Positions 52,701-60,616 of a stretch of DNA of 64,000 bases are shown here, one piece after another (the stretch's first letter is position 1; each line of letters starts with the position of its first letter). The notes below the pieces were generated by a model. The model saw only the letters and a list, made by a program, of their open reading frames with translations. It made no database searches and was not told where the DNA came from. The position numbers were made by a program, and so were the translations under genes. Source of the stretch: SAR86 cluster bacterium AG-447-A08 (lineage in GTDB: Bacteria; Pseudomonadota; Gammaproteobacteria; Magnimaribacterales; Magnimaribacteraceae); the NCBI GenBank assembly GCA_003212335.1, contig QCQA01000004.1:97051-161050 (forward strand). Direction: 5' to 3'.

Positions 52701-53516
52701 ATGGAACAAGAAATTAAATTACATGCTAACAATACAACCTTTACATGGAATATTCCCGAAGGCCCTTACAACTTCTTCTCTGATGAAGATATCAATTGTT
52801 TTAATGAGAGAGGCTTTGTTGTTGTAGAGGACGCTTTCTCACCGGCAGAAGTGGCTCAAGTTATAGAACAAATTGATCCTTATGAATTCAATGTTACTGA
52901 AGCATTAAAAGGATTGGATGGTGGAAAGTTTTTTATATCAAGAGCTGAAGAGATAACTTTTACTACACACCTAGTTACTCAATCTGAACAACTCAAAGAT
53001 TTTAGTCGTCATAAAGTTTTTTCAAGTATTTGCAGAGACTTAATTGGTCCAGATGTAAGACTTTACTGGGATCAAGCTGTCTATAAAAAGCCAGGTACTA
53101 AAGATGAATTTCCCTGGCACCAAGATAATGGATATACATTCATTGAGCCCCAGGCCTATCTAACATGTTGGATAGCTTTAACTGATACTGATGAAACTAA
53201 CGGATGTCCATGGGTAATGCCTGGTTTACACCAAAAAGGCACTTTATTTCACAAACCCACTGATTTGGGTCATGAGATACCCTTAGATTCTTCTGAATCG
53301 ATCTGTCTGCCCCTTAAAGCTGGAAGTATTGCAATTTTCTCATCTTTAACTCCTCATAGAACTGGCCCAAATTTGTCAGATGGTATAAGGAAGTCGTACA
53401 TTCTTCAATATGCTCCAGACGGAGCAAAAAGAGTAATATCCCAGTCATTGACTGAGGACCTCAATGACGAGTCTAGACAGTTTTTAATACTTAAAGACGG
53501 CGAATCAGTTATCTAA
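52701..53516 (+). CDS. Phytanoyl-CoA dioxygenase (PhyH) family protein
   Basis: A 271-residue Fe(II)/alpha-ketoglutarate oxygenase. The iron ligands are His140 and Asp142 in FPWHQDNGY and His219 in LTPHRTGPN. The CPWVMPGLHQKGTL stretch and the alpha-ketoglutarate arginine near residue 228 are typical of PhyH proteins. Substrates may be acyl-CoAs or small compounds. It lies 2 bases after the dihydroorotase-like gene; the last 4 bases overlap the convergent nitronate monooxygenase stop. Confidence 0.9.
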   Translation: MEQEIKLHANNTTFTWNIPEGPYNFFSDEDINCFNERGFVVVEDAFSPAEVAQVIEQIDPYEFNVTEALKGLDGGKFFISRAEEITFTTHLVTQSEQLKDFSRHKVFSSICRDLIGPDVRLYWDQAVYKKPGTKDEFPWHQDNGYTFIEPQAYLTCWIALTDTDETNGCPWVMPGLHQKGTLFHKPTDLGHEIPLDSSESICLPLKAGSIAIFSSLTPHRTGPNLSDGIRKSYILQYAPDGAKRVISQSLTEDLNDESRQFLILKDGESVI

Positions 53517-54649
53517 GATACAAATCCAGTGAGTCTCTCGTAAGCTTCTGCAAAATCCTCTTTAAATTCCTGAACCACATCACTAGCAGAGATGCTTTGG
53601 TTCATTAAACCAACGCCTTGACCTACCCAATAAGTTGCTAGATCTTTAGCGCCATCATGACCACCTTCAGCTAATTTATTTACTTTTTGTAAAGCTGGTT
53701 CAGCAACCATAGGCTGCAGAGGCATCGGTAAAGGATCAGGAGCTTGATCAGATTCCCAAGCATCTGTCCAAGGAGATACTAATTGCCTTGAATGTTTTCC
53801 AGTTCTACTTCTAGATCTAACGGTTTGACTGGAATTAGCAGCTACCATTTTTTCTTTAATTACCGGAGGCACTTCAGATTCAACAGTTGTCAACCAAACT
53901 GAACCACACCATGCACCTGATGCTCCCATTGCCATTGCACCTGCCATTTGCTTTCCGGTAACAATGCCACCGGCCGCAAGGATTGGCACATCACCATAGG
54001 GTTGAATAGCTTGATAGACTTCAGGAATTAAAACCATTGTTGAAACACTGCCGCAGTGCCCTCCAGCTTCAGTCCCAGAAACAACCAATATATCGACACC
54101 GGCTTTGACTTGATTGATTGCATGTTGAGCTGTGCCTAAAAGTGCTGCAACTTTAACGTCATTATCTTTTCCCATTTGAAGCATCCAATCTGGTGGAACT
54201 CCTAGGGCATTAGCGATAAGTTTTATCGGGTGATTGAACGCTACATCTAATAAAGCTTTCGCTCCATCAGCTTTTGTATTGGCTGCAAAGCTCGAACCCG
54301 CAGTATCAATTGTTCTGAGCTCGCTTGCCTCTATATCATGTTTTTCTAAGAGATCAGCTCTGAAATCAGCATATTCTTGGGGGATCATGCCTTTTAGTTT
54401 TTCTGCATCAAACTTCTCGCTTTGATCTACCATTTTATTTGGAATTAATACGTCAACACCATAAGGTTTTCCATCGATATGATCGTCTATCCATTTGAGT
54501 TCTTGTTCTAATTGTTCAGGTGACATGCCTACAGCACCAAGTACACCACAACCTCCTGCCTTTGAGACTGCCACTACCACATCTCTACAGTGAGTGAAGG
54601 CAACCAAAGGAAATTCTATATCTAGAAGTTCACATATTTTTGAGTTCAT
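53513..54649 (-). CDS. Nitronate monooxygenase (first copy)
   Basis: A 378-residue FMN enzyme of the 2-nitropropane dioxygenase/NMO family: the opening ...LVAFTHCRDVVVAVSKAGGCGVLG, then DILVVSGTEAGGHCGSVST with the active-site His, and AAGGIVTGKQMAGAMAMGASGAWCGS with the FMN phosphate site. It oxidises alkyl nitronates such as propionate-3-nitronate, and related proteins are enoyl-ACP reductases. It lies 32 bases downstream of a 36-residue membrane protein gene, and an ATG at 54647-54649 has AAGGA before it. The second copy is at 62785. Confidence 0.87.
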   Translation of the reverse strand: MNSKICELLDIEFPLVAFTHCRDVVVAVSKAGGCGVLGAVGMSPEQLEQELKWIDDHIDGKPYGVDVLIPNKMVDQSEKFDAEKLKGMIPQEYADFRADLLEKHDIEASELRTIDTAGSSFAANTKADGAKALLDVAFNHPIKLIANALGVPPDWMLQMGKDNDVKVAALLGTAQHAINQVKAGVDILVVSGTEAGGHCGSVSTMVLIPEVYQAIQPYGDVPILAAGGIVTGKQMAGAMAMGASGAWCGSVWLTTVESEVPPVIKEKMVAANSSQTVRSRSRTGKHSRQLVSPWTDAWESDQAPDPLPMPLQPMVAEPALQKVNKLAEGGHDGAKDLATYWVGQGVGLMNQSISASDVVQEFKEDFAEAYERLTGFVS

Positions 54650-54681
54650 AATCTTTCCTTGTCTTATGTATCAGAGATAAT

Positions 54682-54792
54682 TTAATAAATTCCTTGTAGG
54701 TAATTTGCAAGAATGAGTTGTGCTATAACCACAATGCCAATGATTGCACCAAACATTGTCATGTATTTATATGTTTTTTTATCCTCTTCCAT
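54682..54792 (-). CDS. 36-residue single-helix protein upstream of nitronate monooxygenase
   Basis: An uncharacterised small ORF of 36 residues. It begins with the polar MEEDKKTYKYMT and continues with one hydrophobic helix (FGAIIGIVVIAQLILANYL). A strong GGGAGG ribosome binding site precedes the ATG by 6 bases. It lies 32 bases upstream of the monooxygenase gene on the same strand, like the 43-residue ORF upstream of the second copy. Real coding status is inferred from the ribosome binding site, the membrane-protein pattern and the recurrence. Confidence 0.6.
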   Translation of the reverse strand: MEEDKKTYKYMTMFGAIIGIVVIAQLILANYLQGIY

Positions 54793-54834
54793 TTTTTTCC
54801 TCCCATTAAAAGGGTTATTATTCCCATAAACCAC

Positions 54835-56091
54835 ATGAAACGTCAAAGAAAATTATCAGTACAAGCTTGGAGGTGGGCGTTTTACGATTGGGCCAACTCT
54901 GCTTTTGCTACTACAGTAATGGCTGGTTTCTTCCCCATATTTTTTAAATCCTATTGGGCTTCAGAATTATCGGATGCCGAAAGTACTTTTGTTATTGGAT
55001 CAGCAAATTCTTTAGTCGGTTTATTGATTGCAGTGAGTGCGCCCATAATGGGTGCATTTGCCGATGCAGGTAACTCTAAGAAGAAAATGTTAATTATCTT
55101 TGCTTCATTGGGGATTGTTGCTACTGGATATCTATTCTTTATACCTGAAAGCTCTTGGAAATTTGCAATAACCTTTTATGCAATAGGCGTAATCGGTTTT
55201 TCAGGAGGCAATATTTTTTATGATGCTTTGCTCGTATCTGTATCAGAGAAAGACGAAAGAAATAAAGTTTCATCTCTAGGATTTTCTCTTGGTTACCTTG
55301 GAGGTGGTTTATTGTTTCTAATAAATGTACTTATGTTCTCTTTCCCAACTTTTTTTGGTTTAAATTCTCAGATTGAAGCAGTCTTATGGTCTTTCTTAAG
55401 TGTAGCTATTTGGTGGGGTATATTCACTGTTCCTTTGATAACCGGAGTTAAAGAAAAACAAGAAGATCATTCCAAAAAAAATATATTCATTATTGGAAGA
55501 GGCGCATTTAAAAGTCTTTATCAGACAGGAAGATCTATCAGACAATATAAAAGCGCAGTTATTTTCCTACTGGCTTATTTTTTATACATGGATGGAGTAG
55601 ATACTATAATTAGAATGGCCACATCCTATGGATCAGATATAGGACTTTCAGCTCAGTCAATGATCGCTGCTCTGCTCCTTACTCAATTTATTGGTTTTCC
55701 TGCCACTCTAATTTTTGGTCAATATTCAGATAGATTTGGTCACAAGGAGACACTTTCATTTGCTATTTTTATTTATATAGGGGTGGTATTGTTCAGTTCT
55801 CAGATGGATAGTGCTATTGAGTTCTTTGTTATGGCGTCTGTGATTGGGTTAGTTCAAGGAGGAGTTCAGGCAATTAGCAGATCTTATTTCAGTACTCTTA
55901 TTCCTCAAAATAAAGCTGCCGAGTTTTTTGGTTTCTATAATTTTATTGGCAAGTCTTCTGTTTTTATCGGACCATTTATGGTTTCAGGTATAGCTCTTCT
56001 AACGGATAGCCCTAGTTTAGGCATATTAAGTCTATTGCTATTATTTATTCCGGGGTTGGTCCTCTTAAGAAGAGTACCAGAATCAAAATAA
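54835..56091 (+). CDS. UMF1-family MFS permease
   Basis: The start is ATG 54835, giving 418 residues; the longer in-frame extension would be antisense to the small ORF at 54682. The opening AWRWAFYDWANSAFATTVMAGFFP is the UMF1/Atg22-like hallmark. About 12 membrane segments follow. Substrates in bacteria are unknown (the fungal relative exports amino acids from the vacuole). No clear ribosome binding site precedes the ATG, and only 42 bases separate it from the divergent small ORF. It overlaps the convergent GDPD gene by 9 bases. Confidence 0.87.
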   Translation: MKRQRKLSVQAWRWAFYDWANSAFATTVMAGFFPIFFKSYWASELSDAESTFVIGSANSLVGLLIAVSAPIMGAFADAGNSKKKMLIIFASLGIVATGYLFFIPESSWKFAITFYAIGVIGFSGGNIFYDALLVSVSEKDERNKVSSLGFSLGYLGGGLLFLINVLMFSFPTFFGLNSQIEAVLWSFLSVAIWWGIFTVPLITGVKEKQEDHSKKNIFIIGRGAFKSLYQTGRSIRQYKSAVIFLLAYFLYMDGVDTIIRMATSYGSDIGLSAQSMIAALLLTQFIGFPATLIFGQYSDRFGHKETLSFAIFIYIGVVLFSSQMDSAIEFFVMASVIGLVQGGVQAISRSYFSTLIPQNKAAEFFGFYNFIGKSSVFIGPFMVSGIALLTDSPSLGILSLLLLFIPGLVLLRRVPESK

Positions 56092-56829
56092 GCCTTTTTC
56101 CATCATGGCTTCTTTCAAGATAGAGGGTTTATCGGTCATTAACCCATCCACTCCAAATTCTATTAATTCAAACATTTGATCTTTATCATCAATTGTCCAT
56201 ACATGCACAAACTTATTTTGCTGTTGAGCAATGTTCATAAATCTTTTGGTAAGTACAGGAACTCCCCATTGCTTGACAGGAATCTGAGCACAATCATTCT
56301 CTGTTTGTTTGAAACTGATACCTATTGATTGACACATCATTTTAAAAATATCCATTTGCCCTGAGGAAATACATGCTGCAGGCCCAGCTAAGTTTTTTAT
56401 TCTTTTCAACCTAGAAGAAGAAAAAGAAGCTAGGCAAGTTTGATCAAGAAAATTCATATGTTTTACGATTCTTATAGTTTCTTCTAAGGCCTCTTCAGTT
56501 TTGATATCTATGTTAAATCTCAGATCAGGAAATGTTTCTAGGGCTTCGCTAAGAAGAGGTATCTTGCCCCCATGTAATAAATCAATCTCATTGATTTCTT
56601 GCAAAGTAAGTTCTTTTACTGATTTATTCACTCCAGCCATCCTTTTAAGAGTTGCATCATGAAAAATTACTACATGCCCATCTTTTGTTGCCTGCACGTC
56701 CGTCTCTATAAAAACAAACCCTAAATCTGAGGAGTATTTAAAGGCTTCTATAGTATTTTCTGTTTCCACTTCATCACCACCTCTATGGACAAATCCGAAG
56801 AAACTATAATCTTGAAAGAATGGATGCAT
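56083..56829 (-). CDS. Glycerophosphodiester phosphodiesterase
   Basis: A 248-residue GDPD-family enzyme: VHRGGDEVETENTIEAF near the start, then IETDVQATKDGHVVIFHDATLKRMAG with the catalytic His and metal-binding Glu/Asp, and VHVWTIDDKDQM near the end. It hydrolyses glycerophosphodiesters to sn-glycerol 3-phosphate plus an alcohol. No signal peptide, so it acts in the cytoplasm. It faces the alpha/beta hydrolase and acyltransferase genes, a phospholipid-turnover neighbourhood. Confidence 0.92.
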   Translation of the reverse strand: MHPFFQDYSFFGFVHRGGDEVETENTIEAFKYSSDLGFVFIETDVQATKDGHVVIFHDATLKRMAGVNKSVKELTLQEINEIDLLHGGKIPLLSEALETFPDLRFNIDIKTEEALEETIRIVKHMNFLDQTCLASFSSSRLKRIKNLAGPAACISSGQMDIFKMMCQSIGISFKQTENDCAQIPVKQWGVPVLTKRFMNIAQQQNKFVHVWTIDDKDQMFELIEFGVDGLMTDKPSILKEAMMEKGLF

Positions 56830-56850
56830 AGATAAAATAATTTATTATTA

Positions 56851-56865
56851 AACTATACTATAGTT
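56851..56865. promoter_or_regulatory. Inverted repeat in the GDPD/hydrolase divergent region
   Basis: AACTATA-C-TATAGTT, 7-bp arms around one base, includes a TATACT that may be the -10 of the rightward gene. An operator is possible but unproven. Confidence 0.35.
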
Positions 56866-56878
56866 AAGGAGCATGCTT

Positions 56879-57832
56879 ATGGAGAAACTTTTTTTAGCAC
56901 TGATAATTATTCTCATGTTATTGGCAGTTCCGTATTTTTATAAACTTTACGGGCTTAAACAAATATCAAAATCTGATATTCCTGAAAAAGGAGATTGGGT
57001 AGAGCTTTCAAGAGGAAACATATATTTTGAATGGTTCCTGCCTGATGATTCAAAAGAAATAAAAGGAACTATGGTCTTAGTGCATGGCTTCTCCACTCCG
57101 AGTTTTGTTTGGGGTGGTCTTATTAACAATTTTACCTCTTCAGGTTACAAGGTCTTAGTTTACGACCATTTTGGAAGAGGATATTCAGAAAGACCTAGAA
57201 TTAAATACGATAAGGATCTGTATTTAGAAACTTTAAGAGAGTTAATTGAGTCTCAGCAGATCAAAGATCAAGTACATTTAGTTGGCTATTCTATGGGTGG
57301 TCCAATTGTTGGTTTTTACGCTGAGACTTATCCGCGGGATACTAAAAGTGCCACATTGATTGCTCCAGCAGGGTTTAGTAAATCTATTCCAGATATGAAA
57401 TCATGGACTACTATGCCAATAGTTGGAGATTGGTTTTGGAGAGTGTTTAGTGACCGACTTTATGGAATCGGAAATATGTCTGAAACTCAATATAGCGATG
57501 ATCCTTTATCGATTAACGAAGATAGATTCCTACCATTATTTCAAGATCAACTTCGATTTAGGGGTTTTAACGAATCACTTTTATCAACTATTAGGCATTT
57601 CAATTTATTTGATGTTAGAAAAATGTATGAAAGTCTTCACCTTAAGCAAGTTCCAATTCTAGCCATTTGGGGAAAAAAAGATGGTGTTGTGCCTTATACA
57701 GGGTCGCAGGAGTACGAAAGGATATTTAGTAACGGAAAGTTAGTATCCTTAGAAGAGGGAACTCATGACATTACGTATAGACAGCCAACTAAAGTAGGTG
57801 AAGAAATTATAAATTTTATCAATTCTCTATAA
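56879..57832 (+). CDS. Membrane-anchored alpha/beta hydrolase
   Basis: I choose ATG 56879 (7 bases after AAGGAG); an ATG 6 bases upstream is too close to that site. The 317-residue product has an N-terminal hydrophobic anchor (residues 3-20), the oxyanion motif VLVHGFSTPSFVWGG, the nucleophile elbow GYSMGGP, the acid in WGKKDGVVP and a C-terminal histidine in GTHDITYRQ. This is a lipase/esterase-type serine hydrolase. The acyltransferase gene starts 2 bases downstream; a lysophospholipase or monoacylglycerol lipase role would fit. Confidence 0.85.
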   Translation: MEKLFLALIIILMLLAVPYFYKLYGLKQISKSDIPEKGDWVELSRGNIYFEWFLPDDSKEIKGTMVLVHGFSTPSFVWGGLINNFTSSGYKVLVYDHFGRGYSERPRIKYDKDLYLETLRELIESQQIKDQVHLVGYSMGGPIVGFYAETYPRDTKSATLIAPAGFSKSIPDMKSWTTMPIVGDWFWRVFSDRLYGIGNMSETQYSDDPLSINEDRFLPLFQDQLRFRGFNESLLSTIRHFNLFDVRKMYESLHLKQVPILAIWGKKDGVVPYTGSQEYERIFSNGKLVSLEEGTHDITYRQPTKVGEEIINFINSL

Positions 57833-57834
57833 GA

Positions 57835-58974
57835 ATGGATTTCTCAGATATAAGTTCATATTCTGACGCTCAAGTAGCCTCAAAAATAAGTGAACTAGAA
57901 TCTAATGTAGAATTTCACAACTATATTTCCAGTATTATTTTTCCTAAGTCTCATAGATATTTATCACTGCTGACCAATGCTTATGTTAGATGGAAATTTA
58001 AGAAATTATTCTTAAATTGTTTCTCTATAGATGATTTCCAAAAACGAATGGCCCCCTTAGTAGAATCTATGATTGCTTCAACAACAGATGGTTTCACTTT
58101 TAGTGGTATGGAAAACTTAACTGAAAGACCAACTTTATTCATAGGGAATCATAGGGATATTTCTCTTGATGCAGCATTTTTAAATTACCTTCTTTATTTG
58201 AATAAATTAAATACTGTAAGGATAGCAATTGGTGACAATCTTTTAGATGGCGGTTTCGCCGAGATATTGATGAGATTGAATAAGAGTTTTGTAGTGCATA
58301 GAGATATTAAGGGAGTAAAAGAAACTCTTCGCAAGTTATCTAAATTATCTGCTTACATAAATCACTCTATTCAAAACGAAAATGAGAGTATTTGGATTGC
58401 CCAAAAAGAAGGTAGGGCAAATGATGGCAATGATTTTACCGATGAAAGTGTTTTGAAGATGCTTTTTCTTGATCAAAGAAAAAATATGTCAGTGAGAGAG
58501 TGGGTAAAAAAAGTTAATCTAACACCTGTAGTTATTTCATATGAATATGATCCACTAGACACGGTAAAAGCTAAAGGTTGGGATTTTCAAGAAGATTGGA
58601 CCTCAGAGCAAATCAATAAGAATGATTTAGAAGAAATGGCTTCTGGAATTTTTGGTTACAAAGGAAGGGTTCATCTCCATATTTGTAAGCCCATAAAGGA
58701 GTGTGATGATACTGGGAAACTGGCCAAGCTTATTCAAGAAGAAATAATTAATAACTATTATTTATGGCCCTCAAATCATACAGCGGTCTCTATATTGCCT
58801 GAATTAAATACCAATTACTTGACTATGGAAGTATCTGAAGAAAATCAGAATAGTCTTTCCTATTTCAAAGATAGGATTGGTAATCTTAATTCCCAACAAA
58901 AGGAAGAGTTGCTGATGACATATGCCAGACCTTTTTTTAATAAAGAAAAGGCCAGACTTTCGCCTGGCCCTTAA
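57835..58974 (+). CDS. PlsC-like acyltransferase family protein
   Basis: A 379-residue protein of the glycerolipid acyltransferase superfamily. The HxxxxD motif occurs in FIGNHRDISLDAAF; a second block EGRANDGNDFTDESVLKM recalls the substrate-binding EGRSR/TR motif. It is probably an acylglycerol-phosphate or other lysophospholipid acyltransferase. It lacks the N-terminal helices of long PlsB. It starts 2 bases after the hydrolase gene, which points to joint lipid remodelling. The last codons double as the terminator of the convergent porin gene. Confidence 0.8.
   Translation: MDFSDISSYSDAQVASKISELESNVEFHNYISSIIFPKSHRYLSLLTNAYVRWKFKKLFLNCFSIDDFQKRMAPLVESMIASTTDGFTFSGMENLTERPTLFIGNHRDISLDAAFLNYLLYLNKLNTVRIAIGDNLLDGGFAEILMRLNKSFVVHRDIKGVKETLRKLSKLSAYINHSIQNENESIWIAQKEGRANDGNDFTDESVLKMLFLDQRKNMSVREWVKKVNLTPVVISYEYDPLDTVKAKGWDFQEDWTSEQINKNDLEEMASGIFGYKGRVHLHICKPIKECDDTGKLAKLIQEEIINNYYLWPSNHTAVSILPELNTNYLTMEVSEENQNSLSYFKDRIGNLNSQQKEELLMTYARPFFNKEKARLSPGP
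58941..58970 (-). terminator. Rho-independent terminator of the porin gene, inside the acyltransferase 3' end
   Basis: Read leftward, GGCCAG-GCGAAAGT-CTGGCC (58969-58950) is followed by TTTTCTTTATT. It lies 56 bases past the porin stop, within the last codons of the rightward acyltransferase gene. On the plus strand the hairpin lacks a T-run. Confidence 0.7.
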
Positions 58975-59024
58975 TGCATCTTAAATGGGGAGTTTAAGAT
59001 AGCAACTTAACGGGGAGTTAAGAG

Positions 59025-59645
59025 TTACATAGAAAAAGTAACGACGAAGGTGTCTTCATCCATAAGTCCACTTGCGTCTTCTGCACTGAAATCATTCCAT
59101 GATAGAGAGACACTTAGACCAGCAACTGAGATTGGGAGGTCATAACTTATGATTGTATATTCACCTATATCTTCATAGTCACCATAAGCAACACCTAAGC
59201 CTGTTTCACCTATAGCAACTGAGATTTCTGAATTATCTGGTGCATCATCTTGTCCAGAAGAGAAGGTGTAACCGAAGTAACTGTAACCAAGTCCGAGATA
59301 AATTTCTTCAAAGTCTAGTGAGTCTTCTCCTGGGTATGTGTAGGCCAAATAACCAAAGTCATAAGACACTCCATTTTCAAGTTCGTTTGCGTAACCAGCG
59401 TACCAATCAAGCTCTAGAGCTGCTCCGTCACCGAATTCGACATTCGAAGCCCAAGTTCCAAAATAAAGTCCACTTTCTCCGGCAATATCAAAACCACCAG
59501 ATATTGCTGGTTCTTCAGCAGTCTGAGTCATGCCTCTCCAGATGTAGTCACTGGATAATGCAACATTGCTTTCAAATTCTGCTGATTGCAAGGACATAGC
59601 ACCTGAGAAAATTGCTACGACCCCAAATTTTATAAGATTTTTCAT
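59025..59645 (-). CDS. TorF-family putative porin
   Basis: Translation from ATG 59645 (AGGAG 6 bases upstream) gives 206 residues with a signal peptide (MKNLIKFGVVAIFSGAMSLQSA). The mature part starts with the family sequence FESNVALSSDYIWRGMTQTAEEPAISGGFDIAG and alternates aromatic and polar residues as expected for an outer-membrane beta barrel (Gcw_chp/TorF family). In other proteobacteria relatives commonly precede glnK-amtB. Here it is alone and bounded by a terminator, but its promoter region shows a sigma54 site and an NtrC-like site, so a nitrogen-limitation role is likely. Confidence 0.85.
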   Translation of the reverse strand: MKNLIKFGVVAIFSGAMSLQSAEFESNVALSSDYIWRGMTQTAEEPAISGGFDIAGESGLYFGTWASNVEFGDGAALELDWYAGYANELENGVSYDFGYLAYTYPGEDSLDFEEIYLGLGYSYFGYTFSSGQDDAPDNSEISVAIGETGLGVAYGDYEDIGEYTIISYDLPISVAGLSVSLSWNDFSAEDASGLMDEDTFVVTFSM

Positions 59646-59687
59646 TCTAACTCCTTGTAAGTTTTTGTAATAATACACAAGTACTTA

Positions 59688-59703
59688 TGCAATCTTTGTG
59701 CCA
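59688..59703 (-). promoter_or_regulatory. Sigma54 (RpoN) promoter of the porin gene
   Basis: Read leftward the sequence is TGGCACAAAGATTGCA, an exact match to the -24/-12 consensus TGGCACR-N4-TTGCW. The GC at 59690-59689 predicts a start near 59677, leaving a leader of about 32 bases with an AGGAG site. Confidence 0.85.
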
Positions 59704-59731
59704 TAAGAAATGTTCATTTTTAAATTAAAAA

Positions 59732-59748
59732 TGCACTATTTTCGTGCA
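59732..59748. promoter_or_regulatory. NtrC-like binding site upstream of the sigma54 promoter
   Basis: TGCACTATTTTCGTGCA closely matches the NtrC palindrome (TGCACTANNNTGGTGCA type) with 5-bp outer arms intact. It lies about 55-71 bases upstream of the predicted start of the porin transcript, somewhat nearer than many NtrC enhancers. Confidence 0.7.
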
Positions 59749-59848
59749 ATGAAGGTTTTTTTAGTTCTTTACGGGATAGTATTCATGAATTTTTTCAACT
59801 TATCGTGTAATATCACGCAACTTTAATAGCAAGTCACAAGGAGAAAAA

Positions 59849-60616
59849 ATGGAAATTTCAAATAAAGTATCACTTATTACTGGAGGAGCTTCTGGGCTTG
59901 GTCTTGCCACAGCAGAAGTTTTAATTGAATCAGGATCAAAAGTTATGCTTTTAGATCTCAATGAAGACAATGCTAAGAGTGCAGTCGAAAAATTAGGTTC
60001 TAACTCTAGTTATGTTATTGCAAACGTAACGGATGAAGCTTCTGTTCAATCAGCCATTGATAAAACAGTTGAAGAATTTGGAGGATTGCATGTCGTTGTA
60101 AATTGCGCAGGTATAGGAAGTGCAAGCAAGACAGTGGGAAAAGATGGGGCGCACCCATTGGATTACTTCAAAACCGTTGTTGATATTAATCTTAACGGTA
60201 CTTTTAATGTATTGAGGCTTGCTGCTGTAGCGATGGGAAGTAATGAACCAAATGACGATGGAGAGTGCGGAGTGATTATAAATACAGCTTCAGTAGCTGC
60301 GTTTGATGGTCAAATAGGTCAAGCAGCTTACAGTGCAAGTAAAGGCGGAGTTGTAGGTATGACATTACCCATAGCAAGAGATTTAGCTAGAATGGGAATA
60401 AGAATAAATACGATCGCTCCTGGTATATTCGACACCCCTTTAATGGCTATGGCACCGGATGCTGTTAGAAATCCCCTTATAGAAATGACTCAATTTCCTA
60501 AAAGGTTAGGCATACCTTCTGAGTATGCTGCTTTAACAAAGCACATAGTCGAAAATCCCTTCCTTAATGGAGAAACTATTAGATTGGATGGTGGGATTAG
60601 GATGCAGCCAAAATAG
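59849..60616 (+). CDS. SDR, 3-hydroxyacyl-CoA dehydrogenase type II-like
   Basis: A 255-residue short-chain dehydrogenase with NAD motif TGGASGLG (residues 11-18), NCAG, and catalytic Ser148, Tyr161 and Lys165. The sequence around [37 protein letters not shown] and PGIFDTPLM resembles type II 3-hydroxyacyl-CoA dehydrogenases (HSD17B10 group), which act on short or methyl-branched hydroxyacyl-CoAs. AAGGAG precedes the start. SohB follows with no gap, beginning an operon that runs to 63765. Confidence 0.88.
   Translation: MEISNKVSLITGGASGLGLATAEVLIESGSKVMLLDLNEDNAKSAVEKLGSNSSYVIANVTDEASVQSAIDKTVEEFGGLHVVVNCAGIGSASKTVGKDGAHPLDYFKTVVDINLNGTFNVLRLAAVAMGSNEPNDDGECGVIINTASVAAFDGQIGQAAYSASKGGVVGMTLPIARDLARMGIRINTIAPGIFDTPLMAMAPDAVRNPLIEMTQFPKRLGIPSEYAALTKHIVENPFLNGETIRLDGGIRMQPK

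Noticed and set aside
54718..54834. 39-residue N-terminal extension of the UMF1 permease
   Set aside because: The extension is antisense to the small membrane protein with a strong ribosome binding site, and the family begins near the ATG at 54835.
58950..58969. The same hairpin as terminator of the rightward acyltransferase gene
   Set aside because: No T-run follows on the plus strand; the T-rich tract is present only for leftward transcription.
59240..59599. Open frame antisense to the porin gene
   Set aside because: It has an unnatural composition (many His, Gln, Arg) and no ribosome binding site; it is the shadow of the beta-barrel coding sequence on the other strand.
59804..59817. CGTG-TAATAT-CACG repeat upstream of the SDR gene as an operator
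   Set aside because: Arms of four bases only, with a likely -10-like TAATAT in the middle; too weak to call.
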